A stretch of 64,000 nt of DNA from contig NC_086172.1 in assembly GCF_023053635.1 (NCBI RefSeq), forward strand, positions 121,619,681 to 121,683,680, in the 5' to 3' direction. Of this stretch, positions 1 to 10,140 are shown one piece after another (positions within the stretch are counted from its first letter, which is position 1; every line of letters starts with the position of its first letter). Source of the DNA: Elgaria multicarinata webbii. Its lineage: Eukaryota > Chordata > Lepidosauria > Squamata > Anguidae. Under the pieces are notes generated by a model. That model saw only the letters and a program-made list of their open reading frames with translations. It was not told the DNA's origin and did no database searches. The position numbers were made by a program, and so were the translations under genes.

Positions 1-396
1 GACTGAAAGAACTGGGCATGTCTAGCCTTGAGAAGAGAATACTGAGGGGAGACATGATAGCACTCTTCAAATAGTTGAAAGGTTGTCACACAGAGGAGGG
101 CCAGGATCTTTTCTTGATCATCCCAGAGTGCAAGATGCGGAATAATGGGCTCAAGTTACAGGTAGCCAAATTCCAGCTGGACATCAGGAAAAACTTACTG
201 ATTGTTAGAGCAGTATGACAATGGAACCAGTTACCTAGGGAGGTTGTAGGCTCTCCCATCCTAGACGCATTCAAGAGGCAGCTGGACAACCATCTGTCAG
301 GGATACTTTAAGGTGGATTCCTGCATTGAGCAGGGGGTTGGATTCGTTGGCCTTATAGGTCCCTTCCAAGTCTACTATTCTATGATTCTATAACAG
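1..396 (+). mobile_element. CR1 LINE 3' end fragment
   Basis: This is the C-terminal end of the CR1 reverse transcriptase plus the short 3' UTR, ending in the family's signature CTATTCTATGATTCTAT. Its left part is cut by the window edge. Decoding gives the usual GMSSLEKR, NNGLKLQ and NHLSG-like words with in-frame stops, so it is not functional. It sits in ARHGAP1 intron 2. Confidence 0.9.
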
Positions 397-852
397 GTGT
401 ATCATAAATGCAGAAGGAAAATTGACATAGTAAATGTTTATATGATATTTCAGAACAGACAAGGGCATAAATTGAAAGCAAATGTCCAAGTACATTTGCC
501 AATTTATTTGCCTTAACTGTATAAAAACACTGCTAGTGGAAAGTAACAAAGGATCTAAAATTCACCACTACAAGATTCCAAATTCACCAACTAGAATAAA
601 CACTATGACAGCTATACTACAATGTTAGCCAGTTTTTTCTTTAGCGCATACAGTGTTCCAGCTCTCATCAAGCCATCTAGTTAAAAGGCATCCCAACCCA
701 ACATCCCAAGATTCAGGAAACCAATAACTCTCCTCAACATCTTAAAAGGAGTCTAAGGTTACTACTGCAGGACATGGATCCTTTTGAAAGAGGATAGGGG
801 CCCTTTTTTCCCCCCACCCCCCTCAGGTTTCGTTACTATTAAAAATACTCAC
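396..852. other. ARHGAP1 intron 2 (part), no gene seen
   Basis: AT-rich intron sequence with no recognisable exon, repeat or RNA gene. Confidence 0.6.
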
Positions 853-985
853 CTGACTTTGGAAAAACAGGCACTTCATCTGGTGGCCAGTTCTTATCAT
901 CTAGAGAAGCCAATTTGAGCTGGTTAAGAGACTCATTGGTATCCTCAAGACTCAGGTCTTCCTGCAGATCTGGGTACTGCTCCAT
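853..985 (-). CDS. ARHGAP1: ARHGAP1 first coding exon (partial gene)
   Basis: This is the start of ARHGAP1 (Cdc42GAP/p50RhoGAP), a cytosolic activator of GTP hydrolysis on Cdc42, Rac and Rho. Read on the minus strand, the ATG at 985-983 opens 44 codons plus one base, then a consensus donor (CAG|GTGAGT) follows at 852. The peptide runs MEQYPDLQEDLSLEDTNESL, then NQLKLASLDDKNWPPDE and ends FPKS. From memory this aligns almost residue for residue with the human N-terminus (LDDTSEALNQLKLAS, KNWPSDE, FPKS). The probable acceptor is at 1020-1019, leaving about 33 nt of 5' UTR in the exon. The Sec14-like BCH domain and the RhoGAP domain lie beyond the left edge. I searched 396-852 for the next exon and did not find it. 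Confidence 0.9.
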
Positions 986-1404
986 GGTTCTCAAGCTTTA
1001 ACTGCTCAACTACAAACCCTAAAAGGAAGACTGCAGAGATCCACACATCAGCAAAACTAGCCATTTTCAATTATATCCCCCAAAGCTGTTCCCTTTTTAT
1101 ACTGCCAGAGATATCCTGCCCAGAAAACCCTTCTGTTATATCTAAGGTGAGAGGGGACTGGAGACAACAATGCTTTGACTGGAGGTGAACTGCACCCATT
1201 CTCCCCTCATGCGCAGATGTGGTCTGGTTGCTTTCTGTTTGTAGCATTCACACCAAACGACCCTTCACAGCACTAGAGGCAATAATTCTGAGGGGGCAGA
1301 TTCTCCAGTACCAGGATGCTATATTACAGGAAGGGCATACAACAGCAGTAAATGCAACCAAAGAGTTCTGGAATTTGAGAAAAAATCATTTACTAGCCCA
1401 ATAA

Positions 1405-1456
1405 ATAGAGCTTCGGCTATTGGGCGGTATAAAAATGTAATAAATAAATAAATAAA
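1405..1456 (+). repeat. (TAAA)-tailed retroposon 3' end
   Basis: AGAGCTTCGGCTATTGGGCG followed by GTATAAAAATG and TAAA repeats. The same end recurs at 6341-6480 (-), 18344-18402 (+), 26038-26095 (+), 48757-48828 (-) and 62718-62762 (-). The family name is not certain. Confidence 0.7.
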
Positions 1457-2794
1457 TTCAGTTACTAGCCCAGGAGCATCATAATAAGGATTTCTCAGCA
1501 TTCCCTTGAGACTGGCAACAATTTCTGCATTTTGATATTCACTATAATATTCAGTACATGCATGACTAGAATTAGCACTGCAAAAGGTACACCAGTGTTG
1601 TCAATAAATAACGATGTATTTGAGGCCTCTAAAGAGGTTAATTATCTTTCTCAGGAGGCAGGGCATGGATGCAATTCTATCATGAAATTAGAAGAGAAAA
1701 AGAATTCTTCAGAAAACAGCCACCACAAAACATTAGCCCTTAAGTAACATAAGGCAGAAAGTAAGTGTCAATGGAGCCAAGGCTACAGCTAATATCACAG
1801 ATTGATATTAGCAATTCCTTAAAGACATTGGAAGGGAAGGTGCCACTGAATGTTATTCATGCTTCATTAAGAGAACCTCTGGGCATTTAACCAACATTTC
1901 ACTGAATTCTTGCATGCTTGCCCAAATCCTGATGGTTGAAGGGAGCTGTGATTTGCACAAGACCTCTTCACATTTCCTTAAAGCTTACACACAGTCTTTC
2001 ATTGTCCTTACTATCCAGATGGCTGTAAGCTAATTGTGCAACAAGCCAAGTTCCATTCCTATAACTAGACAAAACACGACATATATGGGCAGACAATCTT
2101 CAAGACAGATCAGAAAGTATTTGGGGCCTGGAAAATCTGTGGAGTCAACTTCAGCTACTCGTTGCTCCTCTCTCAGAGACTGGAAGAGATGCCTGACCTC
2201 AGTGGGGTCAGTAAACAGCAAGACACTTTGCTTCTCAGCGTTATTAGCTAATGTTGTAACCATGCTTAAATTGCAGCCAGCCATCTGCCTTTAGCAATAT
2301 ACTCAGTTTCTATGGAAACCTTAACCAGCATTTGCAGTGACTCATTCCTTTTGAAACAACTCTAGATCCTGCAGCATATTCTCACGATTATCTAAAATTA
2401 TCCAGTAAAAAAACCCCAAATATTCCTGGCAGCAAGATGCAGACATCCCCCAACTTACTTATAACACTTGGTTCGGAATAGTGCCAACTCGGTGAACGCA
2501 ACTAGATTGCTGCAGCTTTTGGGAACTACCATTTCCTCAGATTTACATTGGGGGAGCACTTAATGATTGAGATAAGGATCTCAATTCTATTAGGCAGAGA
2601 TGCTACTGAAACACTTTCTATCAAGAGGATAAATTCCTTCAGCAGCCTACGTAGTGAAGGAAGAATCTTGTTGAATACCAAAACTGCCAAACCATTGGAT
2701 GTGGAAGAATGTGGAGTATTACTGGATATTCAGGAAGACAAAACCCATTCTGTATTTAGTTGAAGAGTTACCAGAGATCAGTGCTACAGGCAAA

Positions 2795-3213
2795 GACCGA
2801 TTCAGACAACATGATAACCAATGTTGGTTTAAATAGTTGATAGTTGGTTATTTAACCAACGGTTGGTTATTTGGCCAAAATAACCAACACTGTGCTATTT
2901 GAACCACCATTTGTAATCGTGTTGTGTGGATGGCACTGTAGGTCATTTCCTTGGCCAGAGTTGCAAGGCAAGAGCAGTCAAAGTGGACCAGCTGGCAGGA
3001 AAGATTTTTGGCAGCAATGGCTGATGGGATACTAACGGGAGGAGAGAGGGCGGGAGATGAATGAGTCAACTCAGCATGGACTAATAGTCAACTCAACACT
3101 GATCCCAATCCACACCACAGTTGATTATTATCATGTTACATGGTGAGTACCCTCTAGATAAGCAACTGTCGAGTTGATTATTAGCCAACGGTGACTATAT
3201 TGTTGTCTGAACC
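2795..3213. mobile_element. Non-autonomous DNA transposon-like element (TCAGACAACA ends)
   Basis: The left end has TTCAGACAACATGATAACC and the right end has its inverse, TTGTTGTCTGAA. Internal inverted repeats (GTTGGTTATTTAACC-like) are frequent. Related ends recur at 3526-4035 and 8861-8938. hAT-like ends are suspected, but no convincing target-site duplication was seen. Confidence 0.5.
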
Positions 3214-3525
3214 TCAAAGGCAACTCATTTTTTCAGCAGCAAGTCAGGTCCCTGAATATGTGAATTATTCTTATGACATTATGAAATGTCCAGTCTTACC
3301 ATGGACCTTTTAACTATGTCTGTTTTCCATTTGGGGACAAACAGAATGAAAAACTATCTGTATGTCCCCCACTCTTTTTTTTAAAGCTATATTACAAAGT
3401 AAAATCTATAAAACTATTCTTTAAAAAAAACTGATTCTTGACCAAGTATTTTTACACAAAGGTCAGCAGAATAAAGAAGAGTTGCACAAAGCTCCCCTAA
3501 CTCATAATATTCAGCACTCACAGAA

Positions 3526-4035
3526 CCTGTTCAGACAACAAGATAATCCACTGTGGATCGCTTAAAAATAATTTACCCTTCTGCCACCCCATGATCCTGT
3601 GAATGGGGCAACACTCAAAATATAATTTAAGCTCTTTGTATATCCTATAATTTAAGTTCCTTGTATATCCCATATCCCATTGCTTATCCCTAAATGGCAA
3701 AACTCATTGGGACTTTCTGCTACTTTAAGTGGCTGTTCTGATGTAATAGCAAATCGTGGCTTGGCATTACAAGAACGATCCCTGAGGAACCTTAGACTTC
3801 CATGTCTAAGTCTATGTGCACAGTCATAGTAACTTCCAATCCACATTTCCAGTAAATTAGTTTGTCATTTGATCCAAATAGGCCTGCAAAGAAGGGTTTG
3901 TTCTCATAGCATAGCCTTACCCACCCTGATGCTCTCCAGGTCTGTTAAACTACAACTCCTATCATTCCCAGCCATCACACAGGAAAGGCTGGGATAGCAC
4001 CAAACCACAATTTGCCATTATATCTGAACAGTCCC
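3526..4035. mobile_element. Related TCAGACAACA-end element
   Basis: The left end GTTCAGACAACAAGATAATC and the right end CCATTATATCTGAACAG pair poorly but clearly with the 2795-3213 ends. An internal CCCAGCC/GGCTGGG palindrome lies at about 3968-4000. Confidence 0.45.
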
Positions 4036-5024
4036 TAAATTTAATGAATATTAATCTGTTGCATTCTTTAAAGAGGGTCCTTTTCTAACCTATGCTTCGC
4101 TGAAAAAACATAAAACTACTTTGGTTTAAACAAACACATATAAAAATCAACAAGGGTATATATCTGTACCACTGTCCCCAAACAATACTGCTCCAAATAT
4201 CACACCTCAACTTACAGTTGTCCTGCTTAAAAAGGACTATGAGAAGTCCTGAAGTTAGAATTAGCTCAATGGAAAAGATGGATTATCTTAAATATTAACC
4301 ATTCCATCCTGCTTCCATTTATCTCCAGCATTTATAATTTACTTTTCTGTAATCATCATCATCTTGACAAGTTGCCGCCGCCAGAAGCAAAACCCCATAC
4401 TTTTGCTGCTTCAGGATGGCAGCAGCTAATCCTGATGCTGCAGCAAAATCACAGGGTTTCCAGCAGCCAGGCCCATTCCCCCACCCCCCACCCTGGGCCT
4501 GGACAGACAGCAACCAATCAGAGGTCACCTGGCCTGGCCACACCTCCTGAAAAGTCAGGGTAAGTCCCCAACTTTTTAAAAATGGGGCTTTTCTAGAAAG
4601 CCCACGATAGCTTTGAGGTGGCTGCTGCATTGTATAATTGATGCAGCACTACAGCAGAGCCACCTTGGGGCTTCCAGAATGTTTAGACAGCCCCTTAGCC
4701 CCTAGCCTCCATATTTCTCTCCCCTCAACCCCTTTCTTCACTCTCTCCCTGTCCCAGTCCCTAGCCTTGCTGTCTCCACCAGCTCTTTCTCTTCTCATCC
4801 CTTTGTTTCGCACTTTCTTGCTCCTTCCAGACTTGTTGGGGGGAAAAGCCTTGTTTATTTCTCTACTGTCCTAGCCCATTTCCTCATTCTTCACACACAC
4901 ACAGAGCATGAGAAATGGAGTAGCTGAGCCTGGGGTCAAGGTAGGGAAACTCTTTCCTTTGGGGGCTGGGAGCATTTTCCTTTTCTTTGGGCAGAGGAAA
5001 GGGGTGTGTGCATGCACAGAATGA

Positions 5025-5103
5025 ACAGTGCAATCCTATTTTGATCTACTCAGAAGTAATTCCCATTGAGTTCCATGTATGCATGCATAGAATTGTAACC
5101 TTA
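5025..5103. repeat. TCAGAAGTAA-type short repeat
   Basis: GTGCAATCCTATTT, then CTACTCAGAAGTAATTCCCA and an inverse-like end. Family members also occur at 5288-5362, 7154-7219, 26955-27035, 43030-43120 and 47390-47482. Confidence 0.6.
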
Positions 5104-5287
5104 AACAGGTATTTTTGTTGTGCTTCTACAGGGTCAAATATATAGATTGGATTTACAGTGCAGACCCTTTCTCTTTCTTGGCCTCCACGGCAGCCATTAT
5201 ATGACTAGCCACATCTTCTGTGTGAGACATTTTGTGGTGGTGGCCACAGCAGTTTCTTGAATTCCCAAATGTGCCCACTGTATACCT

Positions 5288-5362
5288 TTACCAAGGAGTA
5301 AGCTCCACTGAACTCAACAGCACTTACTTCTGAGTAGACATGCATATATTTCACTGTACATC
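5288..5362. repeat. TCAGAAGTAA-type short repeat
   Basis: TACCAAGGAGTAAGCTCCAC, then CTTACTTCTGAGTAGACATG, in inverted arrangement. Confidence 0.55.
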
Positions 5363-6340
5363 ACCCCAATAACCTATTCATACATTAAATAAAAGGCCAG
5401 GCATTCTGAGAGTTGAAATCCAAAATATCTAAGGAGCTACTTTCTGGCCACTCTTGCTTTTAGAGGTAACCTAATTAAATAACACAACAGTAAATTATAT
5501 ATTTTATGTAATTATTAACAATATTTATATACCACTTACATTTTCTTCCTTTTCAGTTTTAGGAACTCTAGCAAATCTCCTTAGGGAGATTCCCTAGATA
5601 GTGCCACAACTTAAAATGTCTTGCACCAGATCACCACATGATACCTGGAAAACAGACCCTCTGCAGATATTAACTGCAGGAGGTTTGAAGGAAGGTTTCA
5701 ATAAACTGTAGTTTTTACAGCTGGAGGGGGTGAGATGAATGCCATGATAAAAGCACACCTCTACTTCTTTCATATCATCAGCACTGCTGACTCAATACAG
5801 CATTATCACGTTTGAGTCTCCAACACTGCAGTAATTGACAAATGCACTGAATTTCCTCTTCATGTAGTATTTGATGTTATACAAAAAAAGAGTAGCCTTT
5901 ATGCTTACCCCATCAGCAGTATGGTACACCTCAGGGAAAAAGTAGAAGAGTTAAGCTAAGGTGATCCCTCCCTCAGCTCCCCTTTCCCCAGCTTACTCCC
6001 CTTTCCCCAGCTTAAGTAAAACAGGATCTACTCACTGTAGTGTGCAATCTGCTGAATGCCTGGAACTGAGTCAGGTGACAGGCCTGAAAACATACCACAC
6101 CTTTCCTGCTGAATGTAAACACAACTCCTCTGAGGCCACTGAGCTTTTCCACTGCCTCAGCCTAAGTGGCAAGTTTGGAGGTGTCACAGCAAATCCAGCC
6201 ATAGTTTTTGAAAAAAGTGTGTCACATTTTTAACGCTTTTCAAGATTTTTAACACCCTAAGCCTACCACTACTGCCAGGATATGTTTGGTATTCTGCTTC
6301 ATTTTGTGTGTTTTTCTGCAAACCCAATGGACACGAAAGA

Positions 6341-6480
6341 ATTCTATTTTATTTATTATTGCATTTTATACTGCCCAATAGCTGAAGCTCTCTGGGTGGT
6401 TCACAAAAATTAAAACCATGAAAAGTATAATAATACAACCAACAGTCTAAAAACACAATTACAAAATTCTAGCAGGCTTT
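6341..6480 (-). repeat. (TAAA)-tailed retroposon 3' end, longer copy
   Basis: The minus-strand copy extends further than the others, into GTTTTAATTTTTGTGAACCACCCAGAG-type sequence. Confidence 0.65.
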
Positions 6481-7153
6481 ATATGCCTCTGACTTATTGT
6501 TGTAAAAGTGGACATTTGGCATTCCTGTCATACTTCCTGCTTCAGACTCCTCTTCAGAAATCAGTAACACTTCCTTAAAAGGCTCTATTCTAATTTCACG
6601 TGAAGTTGTGCTTACTAACAAATGCACAGCCTAACAAATACAGCCTATATAGTGAGAGTTAGTGCGTGTGTTTTACTGAGCCCCTGCCACCAGCCTACTT
6701 CCTCTAAGAATCTATACAGCATGCAACTCCCACTTCTTAGTTATGGAGACCACAAAGCTTTACTGACATTCTCGTGATTGCGCTACACAGCTTCTTACAG
6801 TAGCCTCAAATACGGTACAATTACCATGATCAAAACAGAATAAAAGAGAACACCAAGTTGATTGCTGTGAACTAGCATGAAGTTAGGATTATCATATTCA
6901 GACCACAAGTGGGGTCCTGTAGCTGTAAAAATTGCAGAAATGGGGGAAATTCTGGAAGCCACTCCTTCTCTCACTGCAACATTGTAGTAGGAGAAACCTC
7001 ATCTTGCAAAAGTTCCTTCCAAAGCAACCCATGCAGCTTGATTCTATGCACGCATATTTACTAAAAAAAAACCCACTTTCTCCTAAGGCAGTTACTTCCA
7101 AGTGAAGCGTGCACAGGAGACAACAGTTTAGACTTTAACTTAAATTAATATGC

Positions 7154-7219
7154 AGCACAATCCTAAGTACGTCTACTCAGAAGTAAGCTCCAGGTAACTG
7201 TGCATACAATTGCAGCCTA
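7154..7219. repeat. TCAGAAGTAA-type short repeat
   Basis: GCACAATCCTAAGTACGTCT, then ACTCAGAAGTAAGCTCCAGG. Confidence 0.6.
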
Positions 7220-7970
7220 AATGAATATAGTGTAAAACCTTTATTAGGCCAATTCAAAAGATCAAATATGTGCATGCTTTGGACATCTCCAGATCTCTTC
7301 TTTTTTTTTCTAACACTGCTCCTAATGAAGAGATCTGGAGATCTCGACGGCTTGCATTTATTTATTTGCGATTTTTGAATTAGCCTAATTAAGGAGTTAC
7401 ACTACATAGATTTTAGATATTTTCTTATAGCCAACGAGACTGACTTTGTTTTTGGTAAGCCTAAATGAAGTTCATGGAAGGAAAGTTCCCCAACCCCCTT
7501 CTCCCCTATAGCCACTTGCGCGCACTCCCTCAACCCGGAAAAGCCGCTCCAGTAAGTGGGGCGGGGCGCTCCTGAACAATGGGGCACACAGGGGCCGGCT
7601 AGCGGAGAAGGGGATCGCCCGAAACCGAGGGGAGGTCTGCACCTGGCAACACGGAGCACAATGACATCTACGGATACGGTGGGAGGACAGAGGCAGCCGC
7701 CCAGCCCAGCAGCCCCGCGCGCCTTCGGCCCCTTCCAGGCAGCAGCTCTTACTCAGCGCGAGACCCTCCAACCCAGCCCGACCCAATAGAAAGCCGCGCT
7801 GAGCCTGGCCCCGACGCATGCGCGCTCCCGAACTCCGACCCTTGGCCCCCTTCCGTGAAGGAACAGGACTCCCCCCAGCAGCCCCAGAAAAAGCTCATCC
7901 CCTCAAGGTGGCGCTCGCCGACGCGGGGGGGGGCTGTCAATTACCTCAAAGCCTCACGCGGGTGCCTTAC

Positions 7971-8100
7971 CTCGCTATTTAGTTCATGAGGGAAACGCGA
8001 CCCCGTTAACACGCACCCAATAGGAAGTCACTGTGCCGTCCACTCCCTGAGTCGCTCCCGCCTGTCAAAGCCCTTTGCAAACATCCGTCTCTGAACCGGA
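7971..8100 (-). other. ARHGAP1: Probable ARHGAP1 non-coding exon 1
   Basis: In the CpG-rich block the minus strand carries a strong donor, GAG|GTAAGG, with the exon ending at 7971. The first exon of human ARHGAP1 is non-coding and lies head-to-head with ZNF408 at about 100 bp, which fits this position. The exon's upstream limit cannot be read; about 8100 is a guess placed just below the CCAAT/X-box cluster. The intron to the coding exon would be about 6.95 kb. A weaker GAG|GTAAT donor lies close by at about 7946-7943. Confidence 0.45.
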
Positions 8101-8233
8101 AAATGGATTGGTTTCCATGGCAACACTTTCCCGCCTCCTTTCGAGGTCTGGTTCGGGAATGAAAACCCGTCCGGGCGCAACCGAGGCTCGCTGAGCGGAA
8201 CGTTCCTCTTCCGAAGAATAGGCGGGAGCCGTT
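8000..8233. promoter_or_regulatory. Divergent ARHGAP1/ZNF408 promoter
   Basis: This TATA-less, CpG-rich stretch separates the probable ARHGAP1 exon 1 (minus) from the ZNF408 start codon at 8234 (plus). It holds an inverted CCAAT box (ATTGG, 8106-8110), then GTTTCCATGGCAAC at 8111-8124, which is one base from the RFX1-type X-box GTTGCCATGGCAAC, then TTTCCCGCC (8127-8135), an E2F-like site. A second CCAAT lies near 8016-8020 and an ETS-like CCGGAAA near 8096-8102. The tight CCAAT, X-box, E2F order is typical of housekeeping bidirectional promoters. Transcription starts cannot be read from sequence. Confidence 0.6.
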
Positions 8234-8255
8234 ATGGAGCCGAACCCCAGCCAGA
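8234..8255 (+). CDS. ZNF408: ZNF408 exon 1 (coding part)
   Basis: ATG at 8234 starts MEPNPSQ plus one base, with the donor AGA|GTGAGG. Phase 1 joins exon 2 to form a Ser codon. The start is chosen because it is the only ATG between the shared promoter and exon 2 that reads in frame through the donor. Confidence 0.8.
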
Positions 8256-10106
8256 GTGAGGGGACCCATAGAGGCCCGGGGGGCTGGCGGCGGGGGCGGC
8301 GACTCTCCTCCTCCTCCTCGGCTGCTCTGATTGCCCTTCATGTTTTTCTCTCCTCTTGCAGGTCGGCCTCCGGACGTGCAGGGCGGTTGGTTCCGCTGCC
8401 CTGTGTGGCGCCTCCCGCAGGGCCTGGCCTTGGGCCCTTCACAGTCCGCCGAGAAGGGACTGGGTGTGTGGTGCGTGGGGCGCGCCCTGCAGCCAGGGAT
8501 GCTGCTACTCCTGCTTAGGCCGCGGGGAGAAGAGGAGGCCGCTTCCTTGGCGGTGAGCGGCAGGCGAGACTAGGCGCCTCGGGCCTCCAGAGCCCTGTAG
8601 CCGCTGTGAGCGCTCTCGTTCCCCTCGCATCGCCTCATGGGTCGATCAGGTGGCAATACAAGCCTAGACGCCTGATCCCTCTCCACTGTTAAAAGGGGGT
8701 GCCAGCAGTGCAACTTGTCATGGTAACCCAGCCTTCCTCAACCTGGTGCTTTTCAGATGTATTGGACTGCAATTCTCATCATGTGCCAGCTAGGAATGAT
8801 AGGAATTGCAGTCCAGCATATCTGGAGGGCTATGAGTTGGGAAAGACTGGCTGAGTTCGGATAACACACTAATCAACTGGGGAGGGGGCAATAGGAACAG
8901 AATGGGAAACAACCATTGTTTAGCGTGTCGTCTGAACTAAGCCACAGTGTTAGCCTATTGAGGAAGGCTGTGTTAGACACTCAAGAAAGTACAGCTGGCT
9001 TGCCCAAGTTCTCTCTTTGGTGTAGCTATTCAAGGCATTGTAGCCCTGGCCTCTGTGATTTCATTTGGGCACCCTCCTGCTTTGGGACATTTCTGACTGG
9101 GCAGGGGAGAGCAAACTGGCCCAATCCAGCCTGCAGAGGGATTCCCCTGCATCACTCAAGCCGTGGCTTATGGAATCAGGACACAGGATGAGAAAGAGCG
9201 ACATAACTTGGCTGACATAAGTGCTGGCTGAGTCCCTTCCCAAGCCATGAGAGCTTAAATGACTTCAAAACCAGGTTAGGCAAAGTAATGGTGCATAATG
9301 TGGCTACTAGTCACTTGATGGCTATATGCAAGCTAAGGTCCAAAGCAATATGTTAGTGAATACCAGCTGCTGGAGAACCACAGTAAAAATGGGCTATTGC
9401 TTGTGGTATTCCTACAGACATCTGGTTAGCCATTGTGGGAAACAGAATGCTAGACAAGACAGACTTTTGATTTGATCCTGCAGGCTTTTGTGTTTATACA
9501 TGTGTGCTCATACACATACATACATTTGGTTCTGGTGCTGCATTTTGTCTGTCTAACTTAGGGGAGCATATCCCACAGCCTGGTGACCACATGCGGCTCC
9601 CAAGGCCTTAATTGCAGCCCACTATGGTGCTCTTACTCCCTTCTGCTGAATTCCTTCTGCCAGCAATGCTGTAGCAGCAACAAGAAAAGAGTAATCTGTA
9701 TGAGGATCTATGGGGAGTATAACACCACCTGCTAGCTCATGGGCCACTTCCATGCACATGGAGGCTTGCATTCTTTTCTCACTGTCTGCAGCAGTGGGGA
9801 AAGAGCAATTTGAATGTGGATCTCTGGGGAGTATAACACCACCCTCCCCCAGAGATTCACATTCAAATTGCTCTTTCCCCACTGCTGCTGACAGTGAGAA
9901 AAGAGTGCAAGCCTCTATGTGCATGGATGCAGCCCCTGAGCTAGCATCACATGCAGCCTTTAGAACTGAAAGGGTTTGCACCCTTGATCTACATGGCAGT
10001 CTGGATTGAGGTCAGTTCATGTTCTCTAGCTGTCATGTTGAGAAAATGGTTCAAGGTGGAGTTTGCCGTCATTACCACCTATTAGTGAACAGTCAGATGT
10101 TGGCTC

Positions 10107-10140
<34 letters not shown>

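Larger units (their letters stand above)
1019..7970. other. ARHGAP1 intron 1
   Basis: This is intron sequence between the coding exon and the probable first exon. It holds (TAAA)-tailed retroposon ends (1405-1456 plus; 6341-6480 minus), DNA-transposon-like repeats at 2795-3213 and 3526-4035, and short TCAGAAGTAA-type repeats at 5025-5103, 5288-5362 and 7154-7219. No further exon was recognised. The GC-richer stretch 4360-4660 opens ORFs on both strands, but none resembles a known protein. Confidence 0.6.
7500..8650. other. CpG island
   Basis: GC- and CpG-rich sequence stands out sharply from the AT-rich surroundings. It covers the probable ARHGAP1 exon 1 and ZNF408 exons 1 and 2. An NRF1-like palindrome, CGCATGCGC, lies at 7815-7823. 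Limits are judged by eye. Confidence 0.75.
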
